DNA of 64,000 bases, taken from Ensifer sp. IC3342 (GTDB taxonomy: Bacteria > Pseudomonadota > Alphaproteobacteria > Rhizobiales > Rhizobiaceae). The position numbers were made by a program, and so were the translations under genes. The stretch is from contig NZ_JADYVE010000016.1 of NCBI RefSeq assembly GCF_020193655.1, positions 33,768 through 97,767 on the forward strand. Direction: 5' to 3'. Shown piece by piece: positions 1-8,124 of the stretch (position 1 is the stretch's first letter; each line of letters starts with the position of its first letter). Under the pieces are notes generated by a model that was not told the origin of the DNA, ran no database searches, and saw nothing but the letters and a program-made list of their open reading frames with translations.

Positions 1-1535
1 GAGGCCCCGGCCGTCGGCGCGATCAGCGGCAAGAGCACGTCGCGCATGCGGCGGGAAAAGCCCGCCCCGGCGAGCCTTGCCGCCTCCTCGAGCGAGGGGT
101 CCATCTGCAGAAACGCGCTCATGACGGGCTTCAGGCTGACGGCTAGGAAGGAGGAGAAATAGGCGGCGAGGATGATCCAGATCGTGCCGTAGAGCGAGAC
201 GCCGACAAGCGGCAGCGGCGCGGCGAAGGTGAGGATGAAGGCGACCGCGAGCACGATGCCGGGCAGCGCATAGGGAACCTCGATCAGGATCGCGATGAGA
301 TTGGCAAGCGCGCCCTTCCGCCGCGTCATGAGATAGGCGGCCGGCACGGTGACGACGAGCAGCCCGAGTGCTGCGGCCGAGGCGAGGAACATCGAATTCT
401 TGAGCGCCGTCAGCGTGATCGACTGGCGGAACAGGACTTCGCTATAGGCGCTGAGCGACACGGTCTTGAAATTGAGCGGCACGCCATAGGCCGGCACCAG
501 CGAGCTTGCGACGAGCGCCAGCAGCGGTGCCACCAGCACCAGCGCCAGCACGGCCCATAGCAGCGGTTCGAGAGCGATGCGAAAGCGCCCAAGCGCGAAG
601 GCGGCGCGCGCGCCGGAATGGCCGATCAGGCGATAATCACGGCCGGCGAGCGCCCGCTGCTGCACGATGAGCCCGGCGGCGGAGATCGCCGCAATCAGCG
701 TCGAGATCAGCGCGATCTCGCCGAAGGTGGCGGCGCCGAAACTCGACAGCCGGCTGAAGATCAGGGTCGGCAGCGTCTCGATGCCGGCAGGAATGCCAAG
801 GATCGCCGGAATGCCGAAATTGCCGATGCCGGAAACGAAGGCGATCGCCCCGCCGGCGATCAGCCCCGGAGTAGCCAACGGCAGAACGATATCACGGAAG
901 ACCCGGAACGGCCCCGCGCCCGCAAGCCGTGCCGCCTCGATGCCGTCGCGCGGGCTCGCCGCAAGCCCGGCTTTGAGCGCCAGGAAGACGAGCGGCGCAT
1001 GCTGCACGCCCAAAAGAAGCGCGATGCCTGAAAGCGAATAGAGAGGCTGCGGGCTGCCGAGCGGCGGCGCAAGCCCCAGCGTCTTCAGGAGCGGGCTCGC
1101 CGGCCCCGACATCTCCACCCAGGCCAGCGCCGTTACCTGCGGCGGGATCATCATCGGCAGCATGAAGGCGAAGCTTAAAATCAGCTTGCCCCTGATGTCG
1201 GTGAGCGCCACCGCGAAGGCGAAGAGCGAACCGAGGACGAGCGAGACGACCATGCCGCCGCTGGCGGTGACGAGCGTGTTGCGGAGCGCCGCAAAGGTCG
1301 CCGGCTCGAATATCAGCCGCGCCGCCTCACCGTCCACAAGCCCGCTCAAGCCCGCCCCGGCAAGGCGCGCGAGAGGCAACACCGAGAGCAAGAGCACTGC
1401 ACAAAGCACGAAGGGCAGCAGCCAGGCCGGCTCGCCGGACAACGCCCGCCGCTTGCGGGTGCGGAAGGCGCGCCCTGCCCCGCTGCCGCGCGGCGGCTTC
1501 GCCCTGAGGGAACCATCTTCCGTAACGTGAGGCAT
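1..1535 (-). CDS. Iron(III)-type ABC transporter permease (C-terminal end cut off by the window)
   Basis: The reverse strand is open without a stop from 1535 to the left edge (511 codons). The translation is strongly hydrophobic and has two permease halves, each carrying an EAA-type loop (EAARLAGAGPFRVFRD in the first half, EEAARLAGAGFSRRMRD near the edge), the layout of double-length FbpB/ThiP-type permeases that move a ligand through the inner membrane. It follows the binding-protein gene at 1792-2772 on the same strand, so the pair is one uptake system; the ATPase is expected beyond the left edge (inference). I chose the ATG at 1535 because the alternative ATG at 1784 would add about 83 Arg/Pro/Gly-rich residues that overlap stem-loops and look non-coding. 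Confidence 0.8.
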   Translation of the reverse strand, partial: MPHVTEDGSLRAKPPRGSGAGRAFRTRKRRALSGEPAWLLPFVLCAVLLLSVLPLARLAGAGLSGLVDGEAARLIFEPATFAALRNTLVTASGGMVVSLVLGSLFAFAVALTDIRGKLILSFAFMLPMMIPPQVTALAWVEMSGPASPLLKTLGLAPPLGSPQPLYSLSGIALLLGVQHAPLVFLALKAGLAASPRDGIEAARLAGAGPFRVFRDIVLPLATPGLIAGGAIAFVSGIGNFGIPAILGIPAGIETLPTLIFSRLSSFGAATFGEIALISTLIAAISAAGLIVQQRALAGRDYRLIGHSGARAAFALGRFRIALEPLLWAVLALVLVAPLLALVASSLVPAYGVPLNFKTVSLSAYSEVLFRQSITLTALKNSMFLASAAALGLLVVTVPAAYLMTRRKGALANLIAILIEVPYALPGIVLAVAFILTFAAPLPLVGVSLYGTIWIILAAYFSSFLAVSLKPVMSAFLQMDPSLEEAARLAGAGFSRRMRDVLLPLIAPTAGA

Positions 1536-1600
1536 CGCCGGCAGCTCGACGCCTCGCAGCGCGCGCGTCAGTTCGCCGGGCAGTTTCGCGGGAGTCGTTT

Positions 1601-1718
1601 GGGGAGGCCGGCTTTCCGCCGCCTCCCCGCCGCCGAAGAGAAACCGCAATGGGCCCGAGCGCCGCGCCCTCGACAGAAAGCGTCGAGGCGGCTCCAGGAG
1701 TTTCAGCCCGGAGCCGCC
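1601..1718 (-). other. Stem-loop cluster between binding protein and permease genes
   Basis: Three perfect inverted repeats sit in the 256-bp gap: GGCGGCTCC/GGAGCCGCC (1687-1695 with 1710-1718), CCTCGAC/GTCGAGG (1668-1674 with 1682-1688) and GGGGAGGC/GCCTCCCC (1601-1608 with 1621-1628). None is followed by a T run, so they are not classic terminators. In ABC operons such hairpins often protect the upstream binding-protein mRNA so that it outnumbers the permease; that role is inferred here. Confidence 0.45.
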
Positions 1719-1791
1719 TTCCACGCCAGATTCCACCGGAGCGCTCGCGCGCCGGCTGCGGGCGATCTCGTCCGCTCGCGTCATCAGCCGG

Positions 1792-2772
1792 TCAGTTCGT
1801 CCCGAAAATGCCGGAGAAGGTCTTGAGGTCACTTTCCGAATTCTTGACCGCCACGGCGGCATCGACCGGCAGCACCTTGATCGTCTCGCGGGCCGGATAG
1901 CCTTCCGGCAGCGCCACGCCGTTGCGGGCCGGGATATAACCCATCTTCACCGCAACCTTCTGGCCTTCCTCGGAGAGGAGGAAGTCGACGAATTTCTTCG
2001 CGGCATCGACGTTCTTCGCGGTCTGCAAAATGCCGACCGGCTCGGTGACGGCGGAAACGCCTTCGGCCGGGAAGACGAATTCCACCGGCGCGCCCTTGGC
2101 CTTCTCGCGGATCGCCATGAAATCGACGAGCATGCCATAGGCCTTCTCGCCGGTCGCAACCGCCTTCAACACGCCGCCATTGCCGCCGGCGGCCGTCGCG
2201 CCGTTTTCGGCGAGCGCCTTGTAATAGTCCCAGCCGAAGCCGGGAATGGCCGCGAGCGTCTCGGCATGGATCAGCGCCGCACCTGACGTAAGCGGGCTCG
2301 GCATGGTGACGAGGCCCTTCGCCTCGGGCTTGGCGAGATCCTGCCAGCCTTCCGGCTTCATCGCGGCGGATGTGTTGTAGACGATGCCTGTCGTGATCAT
2401 CTTGGTCGAGTAATAGGCTCCATCAGCATCATAGAGCGCGGCATCGTAGCCCGCCGCTTCGGGCGACTTGTAAGGCAGCAGATGCCCGCCCTCTTTCAGC
2501 CGCTGCATCGTCACCGTATCGGCGATCAGCAGTACATCCGCCACCGGATTGCCCGCCTCGATCTCGGCCATCAGCTTGGCCATGATCTTCGTCGTCCCCT
2601 CGCGCACCCACTCGACCTCGACGCCCGGGTTAGCCGCCTCGAACGCATCCACCGTCGCCTGTGCATCCTCATTCGGCTGGCTGGTATAAAGCACCAGGCT
2701 TTCGGCATAAGCCGCGGTGGAAAGAAGGCCGGCAAAGAGCGCTGCGGCAACGGCGGAGAGAAGCGTTTTCAT
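1792..2772 (-). CDS. Periplasmic substrate-binding protein of an iron(III)-type ABC transporter
   Basis: 326 residues. The N-terminus is a clear Sec signal peptide (MKTLLSAVAAALFAGLLSTA, cleavage expected after AYA), followed by ESLVLYTSQPNEDAQATVDAFEA, the opening typical of AfuA/FbpA-type class II binding proteins, which start with a LxxYTxx strand. It should bind its ligand in the periplasm and deliver it to the permease encoded immediately downstream. The ligand cannot be fixed from sequence: iron(III) is the family default, but thiamine, phosphonate and polyamine binders share the fold. A 91-bp gap to the HEPN gene upstream holds its promoter. Confidence 0.85.
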   Translation of the reverse strand: MKTLLSAVAAALFAGLLSTAAYAESLVLYTSQPNEDAQATVDAFEAANPGVEVEWVREGTTKIMAKLMAEIEAGNPVADVLLIADTVTMQRLKEGGHLLPYKSPEAAGYDAALYDADGAYYSTKMITTGIVYNTSAAMKPEGWQDLAKPEAKGLVTMPSPLTSGAALIHAETLAAIPGFGWDYYKALAENGATAAGGNGGVLKAVATGEKAYGMLVDFMAIREKAKGAPVEFVFPAEGVSAVTEPVGILQTAKNVDAAKKFVDFLLSEEGQKVAVKMGYIPARNGVALPEGYPARETIKVLPVDAAVAVKNSESDLKTFSGIFGTN

Positions 2773-2863
2773 GGGTTTGCCCTCGGTGGGAGAAAGATGG
2801 TGCCGAGGGATAGAGCGGGTGTTTTACAGGGGTGTGACAGGGTGCCGCTGCCTCATCTTGCCA

Positions 2864-3787
2864 CTATACGATAGTCCACTCTCGCGGCAAATTTGAACCG
2901 TCACGGTGAACCAACAGGGCTCGTTTCCCCGGTGGGCGCGGGGGAAGTCTTGCCGCGGCTTCAGTTGGCAGATTGATTAGCGCAACAGCCCGCGCGCCCC
3001 CTGGCTTGGTAATGCGAAATCGACCTCTTTGTGCGTCGACCAAATAAATATCCAAGGCGTTTCGCCAATTGGCCGTCCCGTCGCTCCAACTCCGCCAGGA
3101 ATTAAGTGCGTTCGTAACCGATCCGGTCATTGCCGCGTCAAAACAGATTCCCAAGCAGAGTAGATCTCGAGGCAACTCCGCGATGTCTGACGCTGCTGGG
3201 ACGAAGCCCGCCGAGTGTGCACTTCGATGGCGCTTACCAACAACATCGATGAGGATTTGTTGAACGGACGGCACACCGAAGCCAATGTCTGAACTCAGTG
3301 ACCTAAAGGAACCCCAGCAATCCTCAACTTGAAAAGTCTTCAGTAGATCCTTCACCGCTTGATCTGAGATATTTCCAGTGTGGTCCCCGGAGATAAACTT
3401 TGTGAAGGCGAACTCGGGACCACGATTTGCAGCCATTTTTTCGAGTTGCGCGATGATTTCCGCCTCGTAATTCTCTTGTTGTCGCTTGAGAACAGTTGCG
3501 AATCTCTGGAGGTGAGACAGCGCGTTTAGAAGCGCTGCATCGCGCAGCCTTTGGGGAAGATCCTGAAAACGCGCCGGCCATCGCCCAAGGTCGGCAAGAA
3601 GTTCCGTGGTTCTTTCCCGAATAAACGTCTCATAGGCAATGAGAGAGGCTATGAGGATCCCACGCCTAAGAATTACAATGCCTTGCGGTGGAGCCGCCGC
3701 CATTGCTCCCGCCGCTATTGGATCAAGCGATACAGCTTCAGATATACCCTGAATATCGCCGAGAAACCGTCTCCTCGCGTCGCTCAT
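2864..3787 (-). CDS. HEPN-type nuclease, MAE_28990/MAE_18760-like (partner of DUF262)
   Basis: 307 residues, second gene of a two-gene unit: its ATG (3787) overlaps the stop of the DUF262 gene by 4 bp (ATGA), so the two are translationally coupled. Residues 180-194 read IDVVGKRHRSAHSAG; R186 and H191 form the Rx4H motif that is catalytic in HEPN ribonucleases, set in a helical context with an upstream all-helical half (residues 35-120). A C-terminal part of about 75 residues (from about 232) ends in short beta-like segments and is not part of HEPN; I do not recognise it. HEPN proteins are usually RNA-cutting effectors in toxin-antitoxin, abortive-infection and CRISPR systems. Base composition is clearly poorer in GC than neighbouring genes, which suggests acquisition by transfer. 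The family name is recalled from motif and context, not searched. Confidence 0.65.
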   Translation of the reverse strand: MSDARRRFLGDIQGISEAVSLDPIAAGAMAAAPPQGIVILRRGILIASLIAYETFIRERTTELLADLGRWPARFQDLPQRLRDAALLNALSHLQRFATVLKRQQENYEAEIIAQLEKMAANRGPEFAFTKFISGDHTGNISDQAVKDLLKTFQVEDCWGSFRSLSSDIGFGVPSVQQILIDVVGKRHRSAHSAGFVPAASDIAELPRDLLCLGICFDAAMTGSVTNALNSWRSWSDGTANWRNALDIYLVDAQRGRFRITKPGGARAVALINLPTEAAARLPPRPPGKRALLVHRDGSNLPREWTIV

Positions 3788-4872
3788 GCATGCCCCTGGA
3801 GCATGTGGCGGGTAGCTTCGACGCGGTAGCGAAGACGCGACGGAGTGTTTGTACCAAGCCTTACTGCTTCTTCATATTCCGACGTCTCGAAAAGCGCCTT
3901 CGTGGCCTCAAGAATATTGTTCCGGTTCCCAATCGCACTAGCGACTTCGTGGGGCTCGAGAGAAGCAACAGCTATCATCTGAGCATCGAAGAGGCCCGCC
4001 AACGCTTGTTGCCGCCACCGTTGGCCGTCCCACCGTTGGAACGCATAGTTGCCCCAAATATCATAGGTAGCATTTAGGTTAAGTCGAAAATCATCTGAAA
4101 AACGCTGAATAACCTCGGCTGAGGCGTCACGGAATTTCAACATAAAAGTATCCATTGACTTGGACAGGCTGCCAGAAAAATCTCGCCAATCGCGATAAAG
4201 TGTCATGAATCGCAGCACATATTCCGCATCCTGCATTTCTTTATATGCAGATGACTTTGGCCCATCTATTCGAAGGGCATTTCTCAGGAGAGGATCTTCG
4301 GCACAAACATAAATCGCATCATTCAAGGGACCCCGGAACGCCACGTTCCGTATTTCCTGGTTGTTCAGCCTGATGCCGCCTCGATTTAAGCGGATGAATA
4401 CCTCGTACTTCAGCTCAGGATGGGACTGTTTTAACAGAGTAATGACTCGTAGATATGGTCGTATGCGCAGCGCATTCTGAAGAGTCTTCGGCAAATCACG
4501 AAAGCGTGCGCCGTTGATTTCGGGAAACGCTTGGAGCCCCTTTAGGGCGAAGGAACCATTCAGGAAATCGGAGACGGCTGTAATTCGTTGCTTGCCATCA
4601 ATAATAGAATAAACGCCGTACTCTTCTTCAGCGAGGTAAATCGGCGGCACAGGAACGTTCAAAAGAAAGGATTCTATCAGTTCCGACTGGCGCTCAACTT
4701 CCCACCTTTCTCGGCGCTGATACTTCGGCGTAAGATCGATAATTTCGTTGTCAACCATTTCTTGCAAACCTTGAAGCGAAAAATCAGAGGCTTGCAATAC
4801 CAAGTCGCTCTGGGACTTTTCGAAGCGACGTTCTGCATCCGGGCCATAGACTAGAACCATTCCACTCTCCAC
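3784..4872 (-). CDS. DUF262 (GmrS-N/ParB-like) protein, first gene of DUF262-HEPN pair
   Basis: 362 residues. The diagnostic DUF262 motifs are present in order: PKYQRRERW (49-57), an IIDGKQRITAV block (90-100, the DGxQR motif) and FIRLNRGGIRLNNQEIRN (159-176). DUF262 is a ParB/Srx-fold domain that in GmrSD and BrxU enzymes binds and hydrolyses NTP and controls a nuclease domain. Here no C-terminal DUF1524/HNH motif is visible, so the nuclease is apparently supplied in trans by the overlapping HEPN gene. The first methionine (4872) or M5 could start it. The gene is AT-richer than the flanks. I infer a sensor (DUF262) plus effector (HEPN) arrangement. Confidence 0.75.
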   Translation of the reverse strand: MESGMVLVYGPDAERRFEKSQSDLVLQASDFSLQGLQEMVDNEIIDLTPKYQRRERWEVERQSELIESFLLNVPVPPIYLAEEEYGVYSIIDGKQRITAVSDFLNGSFALKGLQAFPEINGARFRDLPKTLQNALRIRPYLRVITLLKQSHPELKYEVFIRLNRGGIRLNNQEIRNVAFRGPLNDAIYVCAEDPLLRNALRIDGPKSSAYKEMQDAEYVLRFMTLYRDWRDFSGSLSKSMDTFMLKFRDASAEVIQRFSDDFRLNLNATYDIWGNYAFQRWDGQRWRQQALAGLFDAQMIAVASLEPHEVASAIGNRNNILEATKALFETSEYEEAVRLGTNTPSRLRYRVEATRHMLQGHA

Positions 4873-5103
4873 GCGTTCACAACCAAGCGTAGATATCTAA
4901 CCCTTAAAATTTGCGAAACTAGTGCAGCAAGCAAGCTTGAGCGCGCCAACGATGGGATCGATCTATCTCAGCCGCAATCCAAGATGACGAGAGCGATGGG
5001 AACAGTGTTCCCTTTCTTGTTCAGGCTGCGTTCGCAGGAGTTGACGGATCGTCGCTTTCCCAACAACGATCCTGCCACTAACAGATCGATTTCGAGTTGC
5101 GCC

Positions 5104-5526
5104 TTGAACACAATCCGCATCGCCGCCGCCCTCTTGATCCGCCCCGACGGACAAACGCTGCTTGTCCGCAAGCGCGGGGCGAGCGCCTTCATGCAGCCGG
5201 GCGGAAAGATCGGCCCGGGTGAAACGCCGGATGCGGCCTTGGCGCGGGAGCTCAGGGAAGAGATCGACCTTGACGTCGAGCCCGCGTCCTTCGAGGTCCT
5301 GGGTGAGTTCAGTGCCGAGGCATCCAATGAGCCGGGACACCGCGTCCATGCGGATGTCTTCCTCGTCAGGACGGAGCAGGTTTGCTTTCACCCCGCGGCC
5401 GAAATCGAGGAAGTGAAATGGGTGTCGCCGTTCGACATTGACGGCGTGGCGCTCGCCCCGCTCACCGCGGATCACATCTTTCCGCACTACCGGGAACTGA
5501 TCGGGCGGAGCACACGCCGGCGCTGA
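5104..5526 (+). CDS. NUDIX hydrolase
   Basis: With a TTG start at 5104 the protein has 140 residues and begins NTIRIAAALLIRPDGQTLLV, which is where NUDIX domains usually start; the in-frame ATG at 4984 would add 40 residues with no NUDIX character. The Nudix box is visible: GGKIGPGETPDAALARELREE followed by IDLD (G33 onward), with the usual REUxEE core; the late glycine is replaced by D. Such enzymes hydrolyse nucleoside diphosphates linked to another group (oxidised NTPs, ADP-sugars, dinucleotides); the substrate is not readable. It stands alone, divergent from the DUF262 gene. The start is uncertain: no convincing ribosome site precedes either candidate. Confidence 0.75.
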   Translation: MNTIRIAAALLIRPDGQTLLVRKRGASAFMQPGGKIGPGETPDAALARELREEIDLDVEPASFEVLGEFSAEASNEPGHRVHADVFLVRTEQVCFHPAAEIEEVKWVSPFDIDGVALAPLTADHIFPHYRELIGRSTRRR

Positions 5527-5590
5527 CTACGGATGGACTGGCAGCGGCGCCAAGCGAATGACAGGAAGTTGGGGTAACCCGAGGCTTTTT
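5521..5590 (+). repeat. Partial copy of the cspA downstream element
   Basis: The end of the NUDIX gene and the bases after it (CGCTGACTACGGATG, ACTGGCAG, GCGAATGACAGG, GGGGTAA, then CTTTTT) closely match the sequence after the cold-shock gene at 8002-8071. The copy has lost the left arm of the palindrome and part of the terminator stem. Confidence 0.6.
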
Positions 5591-5675
5591 GTTGCCTGCC
5601 TCAGATGCGGTAGCTCGCTGAGTTGAAAACAACGACATCGAAGCTCACGTCGTCGGAGGAGAATCGCCTATACTA

Positions 5676-5776
5676 CAGCGCCGCGCGTCTTATCAGACGC
5701 GTAAAGGACGCTGTAGCACTTTGAATTGCTGCATGTTTTTATCCTTAAATCGGCTACGACTTAAGGAAACATGCAG
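5676..5776. repeat. RIME-type intergenic repeat
   Basis: Mosaic of two hairpins: GCGTCTTATCAGACGC, then CTGCATGTTTT closing on AAACATGCAG about 40 bp later, separated by GTAGCACTTTGAATTG. The same mosaic recurs at 16314-16393 and in part at 25265-25301. The organisation matches the Rhizobium-specific intergenic mosaic elements; the name is from memory. Confidence 0.7.
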
Positions 5777-5800
5777 GAGGGGTCCGCCCGTCGCCCCCTC

Positions 5801-6481
5801 TCACCCCGCAAACCCACCCGCGTCGAGAAACCGCTGCTCCTCTTCCGTCATCGTCCGCCCGAGAATCCCGTTCCGGTGCGGGAAGCGGCCGAAGCGGCGG
5901 ACGATATCGCGGTGGCCTATAGCGTGGGAAAGACTCGGCTCTCCGAGGCGGCGGGCAAGTTCGACGGAGCGCTCCTGGTCGGCAAGCTCTTCCGAATGGC
6001 CGAACGGAAGATAGAAGAAGAGCTGCAGGTCGGCCGGCCCCTTGAGATCGTAACCTGCCTCCACGGCGGCGCGTGCGGTGCCGAGCGCCAGGGCGTCGGT
6101 CTCATACATGCGCGGCGTGCCGCGAAAGGCGTTGCGGGGGAATTGATCGAGGAGAAGAAGGAGCGCCAGCGTCTTCTCCGGCGAAACCGTCCAGTTCAAG
6201 AATTCACCGCGGGCCGCCGCCTCGTGGCTCGCGAGGAAGCGCTCGCGAAAGGCGCGATCGAACTCCGGTTCCTTGGCAAACCAACGTGTCGGCCCGGCGT
6301 CGCGCCAGAAGCCGATGACCGCCGCCGCCCTGTCCTCGCCGACGAGCGCCTCGCCGGCGAGCGCCTCGCGCAGCCGCGCGTTGACGGCCGTATCGGCGCG
6401 CGCCGGCGGCTGGCCCTGCCCCTCCGCTGGCTGCAACCTGCACAGCGCCAGGCTTTCGATGTACCCGATGAAATCGCTCAT
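5801..6481 (-). CDS. DUF924 family protein
   Basis: 226 residues from the ATG at 6481, which has a strong ribosome site (GGAGG, 6 nt upstream). The sequence carries the DUF924 hallmarks: VIGFWRDAGPTRWFAKEPEFDRAF, then LALLLLLDQFPRNAFRGTPRMYETD, then LFFYLPFGHSEELADQERSV, in the usual order. The fold is all-helical and TPR-like; no biochemical role is established for the family. It is divergent from the LysR gene at 6574 with a 92-bp shared promoter region, so the LysR protein may regulate it (inference). A short N-terminal stretch before VIGFW (about 55 residues) is longer than in many relatives and contains a Pro/Ala-rich piece. Confidence 0.85.
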   Translation of the reverse strand: MSDFIGYIESLALCRLQPAEGQGQPPARADTAVNARLREALAGEALVGEDRAAAVIGFWRDAGPTRWFAKEPEFDRAFRERFLASHEAAARGEFLNWTVSPEKTLALLLLLDQFPRNAFRGTPRMYETDALALGTARAAVEAGYDLKGPADLQLFFYLPFGHSEELADQERSVELARRLGEPSLSHAIGHRDIVRRFGRFPHRNGILGRTMTEEEQRFLDAGGFAG

Positions 6482-6573
6482 TTCGTCCTCCAGGCTGTTG
6501 GGAGACCGCACCGGCCTCGCCCGAAGACCTACGACTTTGTGGATACTGAATGAAGTGATATGATTTCAGTATT

Positions 6574-7476
6574 ATGCTGAATGAAATCGACCTATCGCGC
6601 GCTGACCTCAACCTGCTGGTGCTCTTCGAAACAGTGCTTGACGAGGGGAATGTCGGCCGCGCCGCCGAACGGCTGAACCTCTCCGCCTCGGCCGTCAGCC
6701 ACGGTCTCGGCCGCTTGCGGCGGCTGCTCAATGATCCGCTCTTCCTGAAGACTCCGAAGGGCGTGGTGCCGACCGATCGCGCCAAGGAACTGGCGACGCC
6801 GATAGCCGATATTCTCGCGCGGGTGAGAAGCGTCATCTCCACGGCCGAGCCCTTCGATCCGGCGCGCGCCAGTCGCCGCTTCACGATCGGCACGGCCGAT
6901 GGCTTCTCGGTTTTCCTGCCGCCGCTGCTCGGCGAGATCGCCCTCAGCGCGCCGGGCATCGATCTCGTCGTGCGTCACATGCAAATGGAGACGGCGCTCT
7001 CCGATCTCGATGGGCGCCTGATCGATGTGGCGATCGCCCCTTTCTACGAGCTGCCGGCCCGCTTCGCCGCTCAACCGCTTTACGAGGAAGAGTTCGTGGT
7101 CACCGCGCGGAGCGGCCATCCCTTCCTCGAAAACCCGACGCTCGAGAACTATTGCCGCATGCAGCATCTGCTTGTCGCCCCCAGAGGCGACCCCCGGGGC
7201 CTTGTCGACGAGCTGCTCGAAAGCCGCGGCCTCTCTCGCCGCGTAGCTTTGGCCGTGCCGAATTTCTTGCTGGCGCTCGATCTCGTCAGCAAGACGCAGC
7301 TGATCTGCTTTCTGCCGAAGCACTTCGTCGCGATGCATGCGGAGCGCTTCGCCGTCGCCACCACAAGTCTGCCGGTAGGCCTCGGCAGCCCCAGCGTCCA
7401 GGCGGTTGTGCCGAAGGCGGCGTTGATGGACACCGGTCTCGTCTGGCTCCTCGACGTGCTCGGGCGGCCCGGTTAG
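6574..7476 (+). CDS. LysR-family transcriptional regulator
   Basis: 300 residues. Residues 6-66 form the LysR winged helix-turn-helix (DLNLLVLFETVLDEGNVGRA with LNLSASAVSHGLGRLRRLL), followed by a linker helix and a periplasmic-binding-like effector domain (FTIGTADGFSVFLPPLLGEI onward). The arrangement resembles the NodD/LinR/NahR branch, where the first helix begins RADLNLL. It should bind DNA as a tetramer and respond to a small effector. The AT-rich gap 6482-6573 shared with the DUF924 gene is its likely target, since LysR proteins commonly repress themselves and control the divergent gene. The effector is unknown. Confidence 0.88.
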   Translation: MLNEIDLSRADLNLLVLFETVLDEGNVGRAAERLNLSASAVSHGLGRLRRLLNDPLFLKTPKGVVPTDRAKELATPIADILARVRSVISTAEPFDPARASRRFTIGTADGFSVFLPPLLGEIALSAPGIDLVVRHMQMETALSDLDGRLIDVAIAPFYELPARFAAQPLYEEEFVVTARSGHPFLENPTLENYCRMQHLLVAPRGDPRGLVDELLESRGLSRRVALAVPNFLLALDLVSKTQLICFLPKHFVAMHAERFAVATTSLPVGLGSPSVQAVVPKAALMDTGLVWLLDVLGRPG

Positions 7477-7622
7477 CTCGTCTGCACCCGCTCCCAAACC
7501 GCTGCCTGCACACCTCGCCAGCGTGTCGATGGTCCTCCGAAATATTATCTCGGGTTCAATCGGGCTCGATCGTATTTCCGCATCGCCAAAACCCAGCTTC
7601 CCGATTAATTTCCGCCCGTCCA

Positions 7623-7650
7623 TTGCATATTCGCCAATAACGTCTATATA
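7623..7650 (+). promoter_or_regulatory. Likely promoter of the cold-shock gene with a long 5' leader
   Basis: TTGCAT (7623-7628) and CTATATA (7644-7650) resemble the rhizobial sigma-70 pattern CTTGAC-N17-CTATAT, though the spacing is short. It would give a leader of about 120 nt before the ATG at 7777, typical for cspA-type mRNAs. The rest of the 300-bp gap 7477-7776 shows no gene. Confidence 0.4.
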
Positions 7651-7776
7651 TCATCCGTCGAACATTGCTTGTGACCTTTGCCTCAGCGCCGACGCGCTCG
7701 ACAGATTTCCTCTCAAATATCGATCAAATCGGATGAATATTCGTCCGGAAACTCCAACGATTGAAAGGAAATCGTT

Positions 7777-7986
7777 ATGAATTCAGGCACCGTAAAGTGG
7801 TTCAACAGCACCAAGGGTTTTGGTTTCATCCAGCCCGACGACGGCACGACGGATGTGTTCGTGCATGTTTCTGCGGTTGAACGCGCCGGAATGCGCTCGC
7901 TCGTCGAGGGCCAGAAGGTCAGCTACGACATCGTGCGCGACAACAAGTCCGGCAAGAGCTCCGCCGACAATCTGCGCGCCGCGTAA
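7777..7986 (+). CDS. Cold-shock domain protein (CspA family)
   Basis: 69 residues, the full length of a single cold-shock domain. RNP1 (KGFGFIQP, residues 14-21) and RNP2 (DVFVHVSAV, about 26-34) are intact, preceded by the usual GTVKWFN opening. It binds single-stranded nucleic acid and melts mRNA structure. A clear Shine-Dalgarno (AAAGGAA) precedes the ATG. It has a long leader and its own terminator at 8047-8071. A small conserved gene and rpsU follow on the same strand, an arrangement fitting coordinated translation-related expression. Which of the several rhizobial csp paralogues this is cannot be told from here, so no symbol is given. Confidence 0.93.
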   Translation: MNSGTVKWFNSTKGFGFIQPDDGTTDVFVHVSAVERAGMRSLVEGQKVSYDIVRDNKSGKSSADNLRAA

Positions 7987-7988
7987 TT

Positions 7989-8039
7989 TGTCATTCGCCG
8001 CCGCTGACCACGGATGTACTGGCAGTGGCGCGAATGACA
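7989..8039. repeat. Palindromic element after the cold-shock gene
   Basis: TGTCATTCG (7989-7997) and CGAATGACA (8031-8039) are perfect 9-bp arms around 33 bp that are also found after the NUDIX gene (5521-5590), where the left arm is missing. Confidence 0.6.
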
Positions 8040-8046
8040 GGGAAGA

Positions 8047-8071
8047 GGTCGGGGTAATGCCCGGCCTTTTT
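8047..8071 (+). terminator. Rho-independent terminator of the cold-shock gene
   Basis: Stem GGTCGGG (8047-8053) pairs with CCCGGCC (8060-8066) across a 6-nt loop and is followed by five T (8067-8071). Confidence 0.75.
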
Positions 8072-8124
8072 GCTTTGCCGCCGAAAGTTCTCGGCGCCGG
8101 ACGTTTCCGGCAAAGGAGATGGTG

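Noticed and set aside
6592..7623. 343-codon open frame on the - strand
   Set aside because: Antisense to the LysR gene, no ribosome site, charged low-complexity translation.
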